Shown piece by piece: positions 19,868 to 28,773 of a DNA stretch of 35,130 nucleotides. A program made the translations under genes and the position numbers. Source of the DNA: a virus; IMG/VR virus record IMGVR_UViG_3300031578_000179, positions 1 through 35,130 of that record; one strand, written 5' to 3'. The stretch's first letter is position 1, and each line of letters starts with the position of its first letter. Under the pieces are notes generated by a model. It ran no database searches and was not told the DNA's origin. It worked only from the letters and a program-made list of their open reading frames with translations.

Positions 19868-21631
19868 TTAATAAAAATCGTTATTTAAAACTGCATACCA
19901 TTGTTTATCAGCAGTTTTATAGGTTAATGCTAATATATCTTCTGCTCCAGCATCTGTAGTCAGGACTCCCAAAGTTCCACCTGACCATTTTACTAATTGC
20001 TGAACAGTATGAGTACCTGTGCCATCATCGGTTAAATTCACAGCCGTTCCAGCTATAGCAAGAGCCTTTGTGGTTGCCACTTGTATATGATTCTCTGAAG
20101 TCCTAATAGCCCAATAAATAGTATCTGCTACCAAAGGTGCGGGAACGGTAGTTGAACTTTTAAATCTAATTCTTGCTCCTGTAGGAATATCAATGGTTAA
20201 ATCTATAATCTCTGTATCTATATGAACTTCAGCTTCAGCGATTGCAGCATCTGATTGAGTTACAATCTCATCCATCACCCTTGTGCCAGTGCCGTCTTGA
20301 GTAACTATTAATTGAGCATTTAAGGCTCCAGATGGTGCAGTTATCGTAATAGTGAAATTATGTGCTGCTGTTAAAGTCGCTTTGTTACTATTCCCAAGAT
20401 TCCAAGCTATGGTAGTTCCAGAAGTCAATACTTGTTCTGTAAAATTAATACTGTGTGCTCCTGATTGAAGTTGCCCACCTAATTGTGGGGTAGTGTCTTC
20501 TACTATATTTGCTAAAAATGCTAATTCCGTATAATCATAGCCTGTCGCAGTAGCATTTACAGTTAAACAATATTCAGCAGTTCCTATAGGTATTTCTCCG
20601 AAAGCAGTAGTTCCTGATAAATAAGGTATAGCATATAAAGTCCAAGATGATTTTTCAGTTCCACCTGCAGCTACATCAATATCTCCATCATCGTCGGTAT
20701 CATAAGTAGCTTTCAACATATCACCACCGCCACCGAGAGTTACAAACTCCAAGGCAGTTTCTCCAACATTGACCCTGACATGTTTTAATGAACTGCCAGT
20801 ATAATTGGCTGGAGTATCGGTTAACCCTGTAAAAGTTCCGCCGCCACCTGTTTCATCCTCACATTCCCAATTCCCCGAAGTTGAATTATATTTTAATATT
20901 TTTAAATTGGCTATATCAGTCATGTCTACATCAGATAAATCACCTAAGCTTTCCCCAGTTATATTAGTAAGATAGTTACCTAAATCACTAATGTCAGTTT
21001 CAACTAATGCCCTTGACTCCCAGCTATCGCCATCAGCCACTAATACATATTTATCGGTAGGAGTAGTTACGCCTACATCGGACATATCAGAAAGTTGATA
21101 AGCAAGGTCAGTTTTAACTTCCGAATATTCTCTACCTTCAATAGTAGTTGCGTCTGTAAAACGTGCAAAGTCATATTGAACAGGAGTTCCGCTTGTGGTA
21201 ACTGTTCCACCACCAACAGGAGTTCCAAACTCTAAAGCTGTTTCACCAGCGTTAACTTTTACATATTTTCCTGCCTGGTCTGTGTAGTTAGCAGGAGTAT
21301 CGGTCAATGCCACAAAGGTAGAAGCTCCTCCACCTGTCTCTTCTTGCCAGTGCATTTTTCCTGAATCAGCTTCCCAGGTTAATACATATTCATCAGCAGG
21401 AGAATTATCTATATCTAATTTTGCTTCTGGGATAGATTCATCAGGAACAGTAATATCAGTTATAGACAATAATGTATCGCCAATATAATAACCATGTCCA
21501 GCAGTTACTCCAATATCCCCATCGATTAATGAAGTTGGGCCCAAATTTACATAAGTTGCACCGAGTAAAACCAATCCCAGTATAGTTATTAATATTATTA
21601 CTCCTATATTATTTCTTATTTTTTTAAACAT
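19868..21631 (-). CDS. Tail fibre-like protein with N-terminal membrane/signal segment
   Basis: A 587-aa protein. It begins with a hydrophobic segment (IGVIILITILGLVLLGATYV) that looks like a signal anchor. It then has Gly/Thr-rich beta repeats including two copies of a roughly 30-residue unit, FVALTDTPANYTDQAGKYVK and FTGLTDTPANYTGSSLKHVR, each ending in GETALEF. The C-terminal region is beta-rich. This is the pattern of side tail fibres that bind host surface glycans, apart from the N-terminal hydrophobic segment. The ATG has AGGAGG upstream. Confidence 0.7.
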   Translation of the reverse strand: MFKKIRNNIGVIILITILGLVLLGATYVNLGPTSLIDGDIGVTAGHGYYIGDTLLSITDITVPDESIPEAKLDIDNSPADEYVLTWEADSGKMHWQEETGGGASTFVALTDTPANYTDQAGKYVKVNAGETALEFGTPVGGGTVTTSGTPVQYDFARFTDATTIEGREYSEVKTDLAYQLSDMSDVGVTTPTDKYVLVADGDSWESRALVETDISDLGNYLTNITGESLGDLSDVDMTDIANLKILKYNSTSGNWECEDETGGGGTFTGLTDTPANYTGSSLKHVRVNVGETALEFVTLGGGGDMLKATYDTDDDGDIDVAAGGTEKSSWTLYAIPYLSGTTAFGEIPIGTAEYCLTVNATATGYDYTELAFLANIVEDTTPQLGGQLQSGAHSINFTEQVLTSGTTIAWNLGNSNKATLTAAHNFTITITAPSGALNAQLIVTQDGTGTRVMDEIVTQSDAAIAEAEVHIDTEIIDLTIDIPTGARIRFKSSTTVPAPLVADTIYWAIRTSENHIQVATTKALAIAGTAVNLTDDGTGTHTVQQLVKWSGGTLGVLTTDAGAEDILALTYKTADKQWYAVLNNDFY

Positions 21632-21644
21632 AAGATTACCTCCT

Positions 21645-22967
21645 TTATATAGTCAAAATACTTTTATATTTCAATAACATATCTTCGTTAGCCACAATAG
21701 TTGCACAATCTACCGTATGATATGTCGCGCTAACTTTCCCGGATAATTCGGAAGTTTTATCCTCATTATTAACTTTCTTTTTAAATACATCCCCGGCTAC
21801 CACAATGGGATTATCTAGTCCGATCTTATCGCTAAATCCTATAGTTACTGTATCGGAAGCTGACACTCCGGCAGGTATTACAATTTTAGTTACTATATCG
21901 AAAGCCTTATTTCCATATGCAATACTACCGGCTATTATGGTTATTTCTTCCTCATCATTCTTCCCTCTTACCAGGCCTATGATCTTAACGTTCCCGGAAG
22001 GAGAAGCAATATTGGTCGTTGTTATAGAGCTATTTCTGGCATAATCTGGATTGGTTATCCCATTTGTAATATTTTGGATTGCTCCTGTCCCGGTGATAGC
22101 TGCATGAATACCTGAGGCATTAGCAGCAAGTAGATCTTGAAAATGCTGGGGTATGATCCTCTGCATTATGAAATTCCTTTTATCGGTTACTGCTGTTGCC
22201 ACTCCACCCGCTACAACTACCCTATTTAATTCGATACTATTTGCAGGGATTGAAGAAGTGCTTATTATTGCACTGATCACCCCTACCGAAGTTAAATATA
22301 ATTTATAAGTCCCATTACTTAATTCTGAAACATTATATTGCTGGGCAGCCCCATAATAAGCTTCAAGATTATCAATCAAAGCAAGGCCTTTTTCAATATC
22401 TAAATTTGAGGCAGGTGAACCAATACTAACCGCAAAAGCCCCACCGGATTGATAGACTATGCCATTCCCATGAAGCCCGGTGGTCCATTTAGCGATAGGG
22501 GTAGAAGGTTCCTGGTTTAAGGTTATTATTTGAAAAGTAACTGGTCCTTCTATACCACTATTGGGAATATGAACTCTTACCATTATTTTACGGTAACAAT
22601 CAGCGGGTATATCACCTATAATAAGGGGAGCATAAAGTCCTACCGGTTGAAATTCGGTCATGTTATCATCGGTCTCACCAGAAGCATCTCCACCATTCTC
22701 ACCCTCATGAATGGTAAGAGATTTTATTTCAGGCCAGTGTTGCTTAGTAATATTTTTGACTTCATCTCCGTTATCATCCCTGGCACTTACCCTGACACAA
22801 ATCATTTTGGAAGATCCTTTTACCATGCCCTTGTCATTCCAGACATGATATTCTGTCCCTGCTTCTGATAATAAATAAGCCCCGGCATCACCTATGCCAT
22901 AGTTTATCGCTGTTACTTCTTCGGTATCAGTAGCATTATATATTTTTGGATTTGGATCTACTGCCAT
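21645..22967 (-). CDS. Baseplate or tail fibre protein
   Basis: A 440-aa protein between the OB-fold/propeller protein and the fibre. The N-terminal part (AVDPNPKIYNATDTEEVTAI) and repeated beta strands suggest a virion adhesion or wedge component. A region near residues 190-270 describes a helical ALIDNLEAYYGAAQQYN unit then Ile-rich beta strands. No exact family is recognised. Function is given by position. Confidence 0.6.
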   Translation of the reverse strand: MAVDPNPKIYNATDTEEVTAINYGIGDAGAYLLSEAGTEYHVWNDKGMVKGSSKMICVRVSARDDNGDEVKNITKQHWPEIKSLTIHEGENGGDASGETDDNMTEFQPVGLYAPLIIGDIPADCYRKIMVRVHIPNSGIEGPVTFQIITLNQEPSTPIAKWTTGLHGNGIVYQSGGAFAVSIGSPASNLDIEKGLALIDNLEAYYGAAQQYNVSELSNGTYKLYLTSVGVISAIISTSSIPANSIELNRVVVAGGVATAVTDKRNFIMQRIIPQHFQDLLAANASGIHAAITGTGAIQNITNGITNPDYARNSSITTTNIASPSGNVKIIGLVRGKNDEEEITIIAGSIAYGNKAFDIVTKIVIPAGVSASDTVTIGFSDKIGLDNPIVVAGDVFKKKVNNEDKTSELSGKVSATYHTVDCATIVANEDMLLKYKSILTI

Positions 22968-22980
22968 AAAATCACCTCAT

Positions 22981-23877
22981 TTATCGAAAATATGTTAAAC
23001 CATTTATTCTTTTACATCCTGTCGGAGCGGAAAAACTGCTCAAAATCGTTCCTGTTACTCCAGAATGAATATAAACTAAATCATCTTCTACGCCATAAGT
23101 ACCATTATCCCCACTAATTAGATTATTTCCGTCATTGGTCAATCCATTGGGCTGCGGTTTTGGACTTGCAAAACTGCTTTTAATAGTAGAAGTTATTCCA
23201 TTATGAATATAGATCATATCGTTATTTGCATCACCGCTAACTAAATCTCCATTTATTATTGTTAACCCTCTGGGAAAGGTAGAGGGGCTGTTAAAACTGC
23301 TTAAAATTGAGGAACTTAAACCATTATGAATATATATTTTCTTTTTTAACCAATCACAACTAATTAAATTTGTTCCATCAAAAGCTAAACCATTATTATA
23401 ATAATATGGAGGCTCAAACTGATCTAAAATCGTTTCTGAAAATCTATCATGGACAAAAATATATTCATAATTCGCACTAATTAAATTACCATTAGCGATA
23501 GTCAAGCCAGACGGATTGCTAATATTAGTTAAAGTATCTATAATTTCATTAGATATTCCTTTACATCTCCATATTTTATGGGTCTCAAAACAGCAGACAA
23601 TTAAATCTCCGATTATTGCAATCGGTTTTTCTGGTGGCCATATAATCGGATTATTTTTATCTCCATTTTTATATAAAATTCTTACAGTATCCCCTATTGC
23701 TATATCAGGGTCTCTGGCTAAAGTAAAAATCCTGGGATATGCTTTTGGGTCCCCAGCTATGAATACGCCATAACTGCCATCGCCATTGTCAACTGCCACT
23801 TCCCCGGTTACTACAGATAACCGATGGATTATATTCCCCACAGTATTTCTTATAATTTCACTAATCGGTCTTAACAT
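22981..23877 (-). CDS. Baseplate OB-fold protein fused to a beta-propeller
   Basis: A 298-aa protein. Residues 1-90 resemble the neighbouring 100-aa protein (both start MLR and contain VGNI, then NGDGSYGV or NGNGSYDV), the OB-fold of gpV-type baseplate spikes. From residue about 110 on it has four or more repeats of a roughly 42-residue unit, each around IHNG, SSF, P and GL-NGDL-SGD, the look of a beta-propeller. The propeller may bind a receptor or sugar. The start has AGGGGTG. Confidence 0.65.
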   Translation of the reverse strand: MLRPISEIIRNTVGNIIHRLSVVTGEVAVDNGDGSYGVFIAGDPKAYPRIFTLARDPDIAIGDTVRILYKNGDKNNPIIWPPEKPIAIIGDLIVCCFETHKIWRCKGISNEIIDTLTNISNPSGLTIANGNLISANYEYIFVHDRFSETILDQFEPPYYYNNGLAFDGTNLISCDWLKKKIYIHNGLSSSILSSFNSPSTFPRGLTIINGDLVSGDANNDMIYIHNGITSTIKSSFASPKPQPNGLTNDGNNLISGDNGTYGVEDDLVYIHSGVTGTILSSFSAPTGCKRINGLTYFR

Positions 23878-23879
23878 AA

Positions 23880-24182
23880 TTACACCCCTAGAGAATCAAC
23901 AGAAGCGGTTACTTCTATTTGCTTAATATCCTTTAATACTCCGCATATAGTTCGTTTCTCTTTTATTCCATATTCAAAAACTATCCCTACCGTTTCATTT
24001 ACTATATAATCAGGCTCTTTTTTTGTGGTAAAAATATTCTTAATTGATTTACCACTCCCGGCAATCTCAACATCATAACTACCATTGCCATTGTCAGCAG
24101 TAACTATCCCGGTCATATAAGTACCCCGATGTTTGATATTTCCCACTGCATTGCTTGAAGTGGCTATATTAAATCTAAGCAT
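23880..24182 (-). CDS. Baseplate spike-like OB-fold protein
   Basis: A 100-aa protein containing VTADNGNGSYDVEIAGSGKS, a strand-turn-strand that recurs in the next gene. I choose ATG 24182 because the paralogue also begins MLR and because AGGAT lies 10 nt upstream; a GTG at 24191 is closer to that site than usual. It overlaps the end of the hub gene by 8 bp. It is the likely gpV-like puncturing or OB-fold component of the tail tip. Confidence 0.65.
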   Translation of the reverse strand: MLRFNIATSSNAVGNIKHRGTYMTGIVTADNGNGSYDVEIAGSGKSIKNIFTTKKEPDYIVNETVGIVFEYGIKEKRTICGVLKDIKQIEVTASVDSLGV

Positions 24183-25848
24183 AGAAAACACATCCTATCT
24201 GAGTTCTCGGTTTAATTGCCCCGGTCTCCGGGTCAATATCAAAATAAATCACTATTTCTTCTATGCGCCATCGCCCATTGAAAATGGTATAACCAATCTT
24301 TTTATCGGTCAATTTTACCGCTTCACCTGCTACTATTTTAGGATTAAAATTAACTAAATAATCAGGTTGTTTGGTATATCTATGACTATCTCTAATTCTT
24401 CTTTGCCCTATACCGATACATTGTGCCTCAGTTTCAGCCAAAGGATATTCTTCCGTACCTTCTCCTGGTGGCTTTCTCACTCCATATTTGGCAATTGAGA
24501 CAGGATCATTTACCACTGCCTTAATTTGAGTACGAATTATAGTAGAAACAACTTCTTCAGTAGGATTTTCCTCTTCATATTGCTCTTTCCCGCCATCAGT
24601 CTGTTCTTTGGTTTTAATTGCTATCGATATAGAGAAAGCCTTTTCGGTAAAAACCCAATCAAGAGTGCTTTGAATTTCCCGATGAATATTAAAACTTGTA
24701 TTACTCTCCCAATATTTACCTGCTCCACCTGTAACCGTAAACTCCATATTTTGAACAGTTAAATCAGAATTTAATTTAACAACAGTAAATTTATAATCCT
24801 GATATTTAGGAAAAATAAATCCCGGTGGTTTGGTATAACCTAAATATTTTGTGGTCACCTTGAAATTAGCATCCTCATAAGACCAGGCAGTCACAATTTC
24901 ACCTAAGGCAAAACTTTTATTGACTGTAGTAGTCTGTATGTCATATATCGGCTCATAAGGAGGGACTTCTAAATCGTTTATAGTTATTACTTCTTCCTCA
25001 AAGATTGCCCCTAATATAGTTAATTGATTAATGATCCCTTCCCTTGTAGTAACCAGACCCACTAATATAAATTTATTCTCTCCGTATTCCCAATCAGGAG
25101 TCGGATATAAAGTCTCATTAGTTTTGATCACTTTTTTATAGACTAACATCTTTGCATTTTCATCAAATCTTATTACCCAGCCTTCTATCATCATTTCCTT
25201 TTGGATCATATCTCGGATAAATTGATCCTGGAAAGAATGGTCAATAATGGTTGTGCTTCCAGTAGGCACATCAATATTGGTTATTCCAGCCTGATTGGCC
25301 AGGTATCTTATAATTGCCCCCCTGGTTTTTGCGGTGGCTGCCTCTTGTACAGAAATTAAGGTCATTCGCTTCAATAATTTTTTACCATAACCCGAACCAT
25401 AAATATATAAATTATATTTACCGCTAGCATTAGATCTTGTGCCATCGATCAACCCGGTAAATAGTTTCACTTCCTGGCCATTAACATAGGAAGTTATGAT
25501 TACTTCTTTATCTTCATAATCTCCTACAAGTAACGGTGAATATTGAAAATCGTTCAAATTAAAGGAAAATAAACTGATCAAATTTTCATTATGCTGGATC
25601 ATAACCTGGCCCACCAAGGCATTAGACACATCTTCACCACCAATAGTAATTTTTAGCCTTATACTCTGTGCAGTGGCCAAACAAGCCCCCACTAATACTC
25701 TTTGCACCGTAAGAGAACAATCGATTATTCTTCCGAAAAAATTATCATCATTTTCATTGACATGTAAATTGCAATCTATTGCCTTATAGGTCGGTGAATC
25801 TTCACTTTGCTCGTTTACCGCCAAAAAACAATTAATAACCGTTATCAT
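24175..25848 (-). CDS. Baseplate hub protein (late control gpD/gp44-like)
   Basis: A 557-aa protein with a gpD/gp27-like hub character: IRLKITIGGEDVSNALVGQV and VIITSYVNGQEVKLFTGLID fit the beta-barrel start, and YGKKLLKRMTLISVQEA then ATAKTRGAIIRYLANQAG fit the middle domain. The C-terminus has the WRIEEIVIYFD strand seen in such proteins. It overlaps its upstream neighbour by 4 bp (25845-25848). It should form the central hub of the tail tip that carries the OB-fold spike encoded next. Confidence 0.7.
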   Translation of the reverse strand: MITVINCFLAVNEQSEDSPTYKAIDCNLHVNENDDNFFGRIIDCSLTVQRVLVGACLATAQSIRLKITIGGEDVSNALVGQVMIQHNENLISLFSFNLNDFQYSPLLVGDYEDKEVIITSYVNGQEVKLFTGLIDGTRSNASGKYNLYIYGSGYGKKLLKRMTLISVQEAATAKTRGAIIRYLANQAGITNIDVPTGSTTIIDHSFQDQFIRDMIQKEMMIEGWVIRFDENAKMLVYKKVIKTNETLYPTPDWEYGENKFILVGLVTTREGIINQLTILGAIFEEEVITINDLEVPPYEPIYDIQTTTVNKSFALGEIVTAWSYEDANFKVTTKYLGYTKPPGFIFPKYQDYKFTVVKLNSDLTVQNMEFTVTGGAGKYWESNTSFNIHREIQSTLDWVFTEKAFSISIAIKTKEQTDGGKEQYEEENPTEEVVSTIIRTQIKAVVNDPVSIAKYGVRKPPGEGTEEYPLAETEAQCIGIGQRRIRDSHRYTKQPDYLVNFNPKIVAGEAVKLTDKKIGYTIFNGRWRIEEIVIYFDIDPETGAIKPRTQIGCVFYA

Positions 25849-26438
25849 GGTTTTACTTCCTCACAAATTAATGAAAAATGCCCTACATCCATAATCCTAC
25901 CGATATATTGATAATCTACAATATGCACTATAAATTTAGGCTCGTACCGGATAACAATATTATCGTCTACATCCGGAGGAACGTCCCCGAATATAAACCT
26001 TGCCCGACCACTAACGTTGGCTTTAACATATACGTGGCCGGCTCCCGGGTTGGTATCTTCGGTTACGGTTACAGTTTTAGATACATCACTTAAAGTAACA
26101 ACCGGGACCGGAGTAGCTCCCGACATCTGTCTTTGAGTATAAAATATAGTGGTAGATCCATCCCCGGAAAGCCTTTCGGTTATTTGTAAATAATCAATAT
26201 AATATATATTGCCTATACGTTCTACTTCTGCTTTTATGGCATCCATTTTACTATTTATAAGATCTGATATCTCAAAATGATATACAGAAATAGGCTGATT
26301 TTCAGCATTTACATTTCGATTAATAATCAAAATACCATAGGGAGTGCGTTCATAGTTTTTAAGAAAATTCGCTTTTGCTAGATATCCCACCGGAGTATCT
26401 AAGGTGGTATCTCCTATTGCAATTGTCCCTTCTGACAT
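25845..26438 (-). CDS. Distal tail protein, 197 aa
   Basis: A beta-rich protein after the tape measure, in the position of a distal tail (Dit-like) or tape-associated protein. It contains an Ig-like stretch (PVPVVTLSDVSKTVTVTEDT) and ends FSLICEEVKP. No specific family recognised; it overlaps the hub start by 4 bp. The role is inferred from gene order. Confidence 0.55.
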   Translation of the reverse strand: MSEGTIAIGDTTLDTPVGYLAKANFLKNYERTPYGILIINRNVNAENQPISVYHFEISDLINSKMDAIKAEVERIGNIYYIDYLQITERLSGDGSTTIFYTQRQMSGATPVPVVTLSDVSKTVTVTEDTNPGAGHVYVKANVSGRARFIFGDVPPDVDDNIVIRYEPKFIVHIVDYQYIGRIMDVGHFSLICEEVKP

Positions 26439-26452
26439 GATTTAACTCCCCT

Positions 26453-28540
26453 TTAAACCTGTAATTCAAAACCGCTACGACCATACTGCCTAATAAATTC
26501 TAAAAAAGCCATATTTACCTGTTGTTTAATTTTAGTTATATCATTGTCATTTCTGACTACCGGATTATTTATATTGATATTAATTTCTCTTTTCCCCTGG
26601 TCATAACTTCTTTGGCCAGGTGGATTAATTTCTTCTCCTACATGCACTAATGCTAAAGTTGTTTTAGGAACAGAACGAATACCCACTTGATATTCTGGAA
26701 TATATTCTGGTTTATATCCGGTTTCTTCAATTGTTGGAACCCCAGCTAAGAAGGCTTCAGAAGCTGCCTTTTTGGCTGCTTTTTCTGCAGCTTCTCCAAC
26801 TGCATCTATTTTATTTATCAACCCGGTATATTCATCTGTTATCCCTTTAATCGCCGCTTTCTGAATGTTAGCACTTTCCTCCGTTTTCTTCGCTGTTTCA
26901 ATTAAGGCATCCTGCTGTTCTAATAATTTCTTTTTGATCAAATCAATTTCTTTTTCATACCATTCTCTTATTTTAGTTAATTCTTCTTTTTCCTTTTCAG
27001 CAGATAATCCTGCATCTTTAATTTTATCTTCTAATTGCTGTTTTCTAGTTAACAGATTTTTAGCTGCAACTTCTTCTTCCGTATGAGATAACTCATATAG
27101 TCTATCCTCTACCGGTTGCATTGCATCAGTATATTTTTTATATGCATCTTCAGCAGCTTTTGCCATTTTTTTATTGGCTTCTTCGCTTTCTTCTGCTAAT
27201 CTTGCCACCCATTCATCAAAAGATTCTATTTTATTACCGAATTCATCAAGTGCTTCACCTGCATCCTCAGTTTTTTCTCCAAGTCCGCCCATTGAATCGG
27301 CTAAATTATCTATGGTATCAGCAAATGCTCCAGCTCCGCCGCCACCGCCACCCAAATATTCTGTCAGCTTTGCAAAATTGCCTTTTATACTATCGAAGGC
27401 TTCTATAGTTATATCTCTCATCCCAAAGAGATTAGTTTTCCAGGCAGCATATAAACCACCAACAGCAATACCCACGATTGCGATAGGACCAGCAGCAGCC
27501 CCTAACCAACTATACTTTGCTCCTATTTGTGCTATAGAAGGAATGAGAGTTCCGGTGGTTACCGTTGATGTAGATATCATTTTTGCATCTAAAAGTTTTA
27601 AAGCGGTTACAACCGCCAAAATTCCAAGTTTCATTTTCATAAATGCGCCTACTGCCATTAGAATAGGTCCACCTACCAGAGCAAGACCCCCTAAAATAGC
27701 CCCTGTTTTTACGATCCATTCTGTCAATTTAGGATGTGCATCTATCCATTTATTAATATGAGTTACTACCTCTATAACCTTTCCAACCATCTTTGTGGCC
27801 ATTGGCAATAACTTTTCTCCTAATGCTACCGCTGCATCGCTTATCCTAGCTTTTAATATTCTCATTTGGTTTGCAAAGCCTTCGCTTGTTCGAGAAAAAT
27901 CACCTATAGCATTTTTAGATTGTTCTTGAGCTATTAATAATGTAGCCCAAGCTTTAGCCTGTCTATCAGTTTCAAAGGTTATCCCTTTTTGAGTTAATTC
28001 TAATACTTTTGCCTGGACATCAGTTTCCATAATGGAAATACCCAAACTTTTAACACTCTCACGTTCTCCAAGTAAGGCTTTTGTTAAAGCTGCACTTGCT
28101 CCCTCAGCTCCACCGCTATAATTCGTAAATGAAGCCAAATCCACCGCTAATTCATTAACTTTTGTAGATAAATCAAGGGCTGCTTCTCCAGTAAAACCAA
28201 AGCCAGATAATAAGTCTCCAGTATCAGATAATAATTGTTTGGCTGCTTTAGTACTTAAACCAAAATTATCAGCAAGATTTTTGGCAGTTTTTTCTGCTTC
28301 TTCTGATACATCTTGAAAAACTACTGCAAATTTACTGGCTGTTTCTTCTGCATCACTTGCCATTTTAATTAAACCTATACTTACAGCAGTTATAGCCCCA
28401 CCTACAATGGTCATAGTTTTGCCGATAGATCCAATCTTTTCTGCAAATTTAGTTAATCGATTCTCTGATTCACTCAAAGCAGATTTGAATTTTGATGCAT
28501 CGCCTATTATGCTTATTATTAATTCTTTACCCAATGCCAT
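26453..28540 (-). CDS. Tape measure protein
   Basis: A 695-aa protein, typical of tail-length rulers. It has hydrophobic segments near residues 43-61, 275-310 and 345-369 and a charged coiled coil about 430-570. Residues 397-412 are GGGGGGAGAFADTIDN, which the small plus-strand gene next door nearly copies. The length would predict a tail of roughly 100 nm by the usual ratio. GAGGT lies upstream of ATG. Tape measures enter the host envelope on DNA ejection and help form the channel, so they are common targets of superinfection exclusion. Confidence 0.85.
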   Translation of the reverse strand: MALGKELIISIIGDASKFKSALSESENRLTKFAEKIGSIGKTMTIVGGAITAVSIGLIKMASDAEETASKFAVVFQDVSEEAEKTAKNLADNFGLSTKAAKQLLSDTGDLLSGFGFTGEAALDLSTKVNELAVDLASFTNYSGGAEGASAALTKALLGERESVKSLGISIMETDVQAKVLELTQKGITFETDRQAKAWATLLIAQEQSKNAIGDFSRTSEGFANQMRILKARISDAAVALGEKLLPMATKMVGKVIEVVTHINKWIDAHPKLTEWIVKTGAILGGLALVGGPILMAVGAFMKMKLGILAVVTALKLLDAKMISTSTVTTGTLIPSIAQIGAKYSWLGAAAGPIAIVGIAVGGLYAAWKTNLFGMRDITIEAFDSIKGNFAKLTEYLGGGGGGAGAFADTIDNLADSMGGLGEKTEDAGEALDEFGNKIESFDEWVARLAEESEEANKKMAKAAEDAYKKYTDAMQPVEDRLYELSHTEEEVAAKNLLTRKQQLEDKIKDAGLSAEKEKEELTKIREWYEKEIDLIKKKLLEQQDALIETAKKTEESANIQKAAIKGITDEYTGLINKIDAVGEAAEKAAKKAASEAFLAGVPTIEETGYKPEYIPEYQVGIRSVPKTTLALVHVGEEINPPGQRSYDQGKREINININNPVVRNDNDITKIKQQVNMAFLEFIRQYGRSGFELQV

Positions 28541-28575
28541 TTAGTTACCTCGATTATTTATTTATTTTTCAATTA

Positions 28576-28584
28576 TGGTATAAT
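28576..28584 (+). promoter_or_regulatory. Extended -10 promoter of the plus-strand gene
   Basis: TG at 28576-28577, one base, then a perfect TATAAT at 28579-28584. No consensus -35 is visible, which extended -10 promoters do not need. It lies 29 bp upstream of the ATG of the 51-aa gene and directs transcription against the tail operon. Confidence 0.7.
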
Positions 28585-28613
28585 TACAATTAAAAAATAG
28601 GAGGTATATTATT

Positions 28614-28769
28614 ATGAAAAAGTATATTTTAATTTTAATTATCTCTTTCATTGGTTTTTTATTAATTAGAAGTTATATAAATTTAAAATCAGAAATACCC
28701 ACATCCCAATCTGGAGGTGGTGGTGGTGCAAGTGCTTTTTCAGAAACTATCGATAATTCAGAAAAATAA
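28614..28769 (+). CDS. Moron: 51-aa membrane peptide mimicking the tape measure
   Basis: The only well-supported gene on the plus strand. ATG at 28614 has AGGAGG (28599-28604) 9 nt upstream and an extended -10 promoter. The product has a hydrophobic helix (residues 4-18, YILILIISFIGFLLI), then RSYINLKSEIPTSQS and finally GGGGGASAFSETIDNSEK. The 15-residue block GGGGGASAFSETIDN is identical at 12 positions, with conservative changes at the other three, to residues 398-412 of the tape measure protein. It sits between the tail chaperone and the tape measure, and stops 4 bp before the frameshift extension of the chaperone. A superinfection-exclusion or anti-tape-measure role is inference; a signal peptide releasing a communication peptide is an alternative. 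Confidence 0.85.
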   Translation: MKKYILILIISFIGFLLIRSYINLKSEIPTSQSGGGGGASAFSETIDNSEK

Positions 28770-28773
28770 TCAT

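Noticed and set aside
27174-27761. A 195-codon plus-strand open frame across the tape measure gene
   Set aside because: It is antisense to a Gly/Ala-rich coding region with a codon pattern that produces open antisense frames, has no ribosome site, and its translation is Pro/Ser/Ala low complexity.
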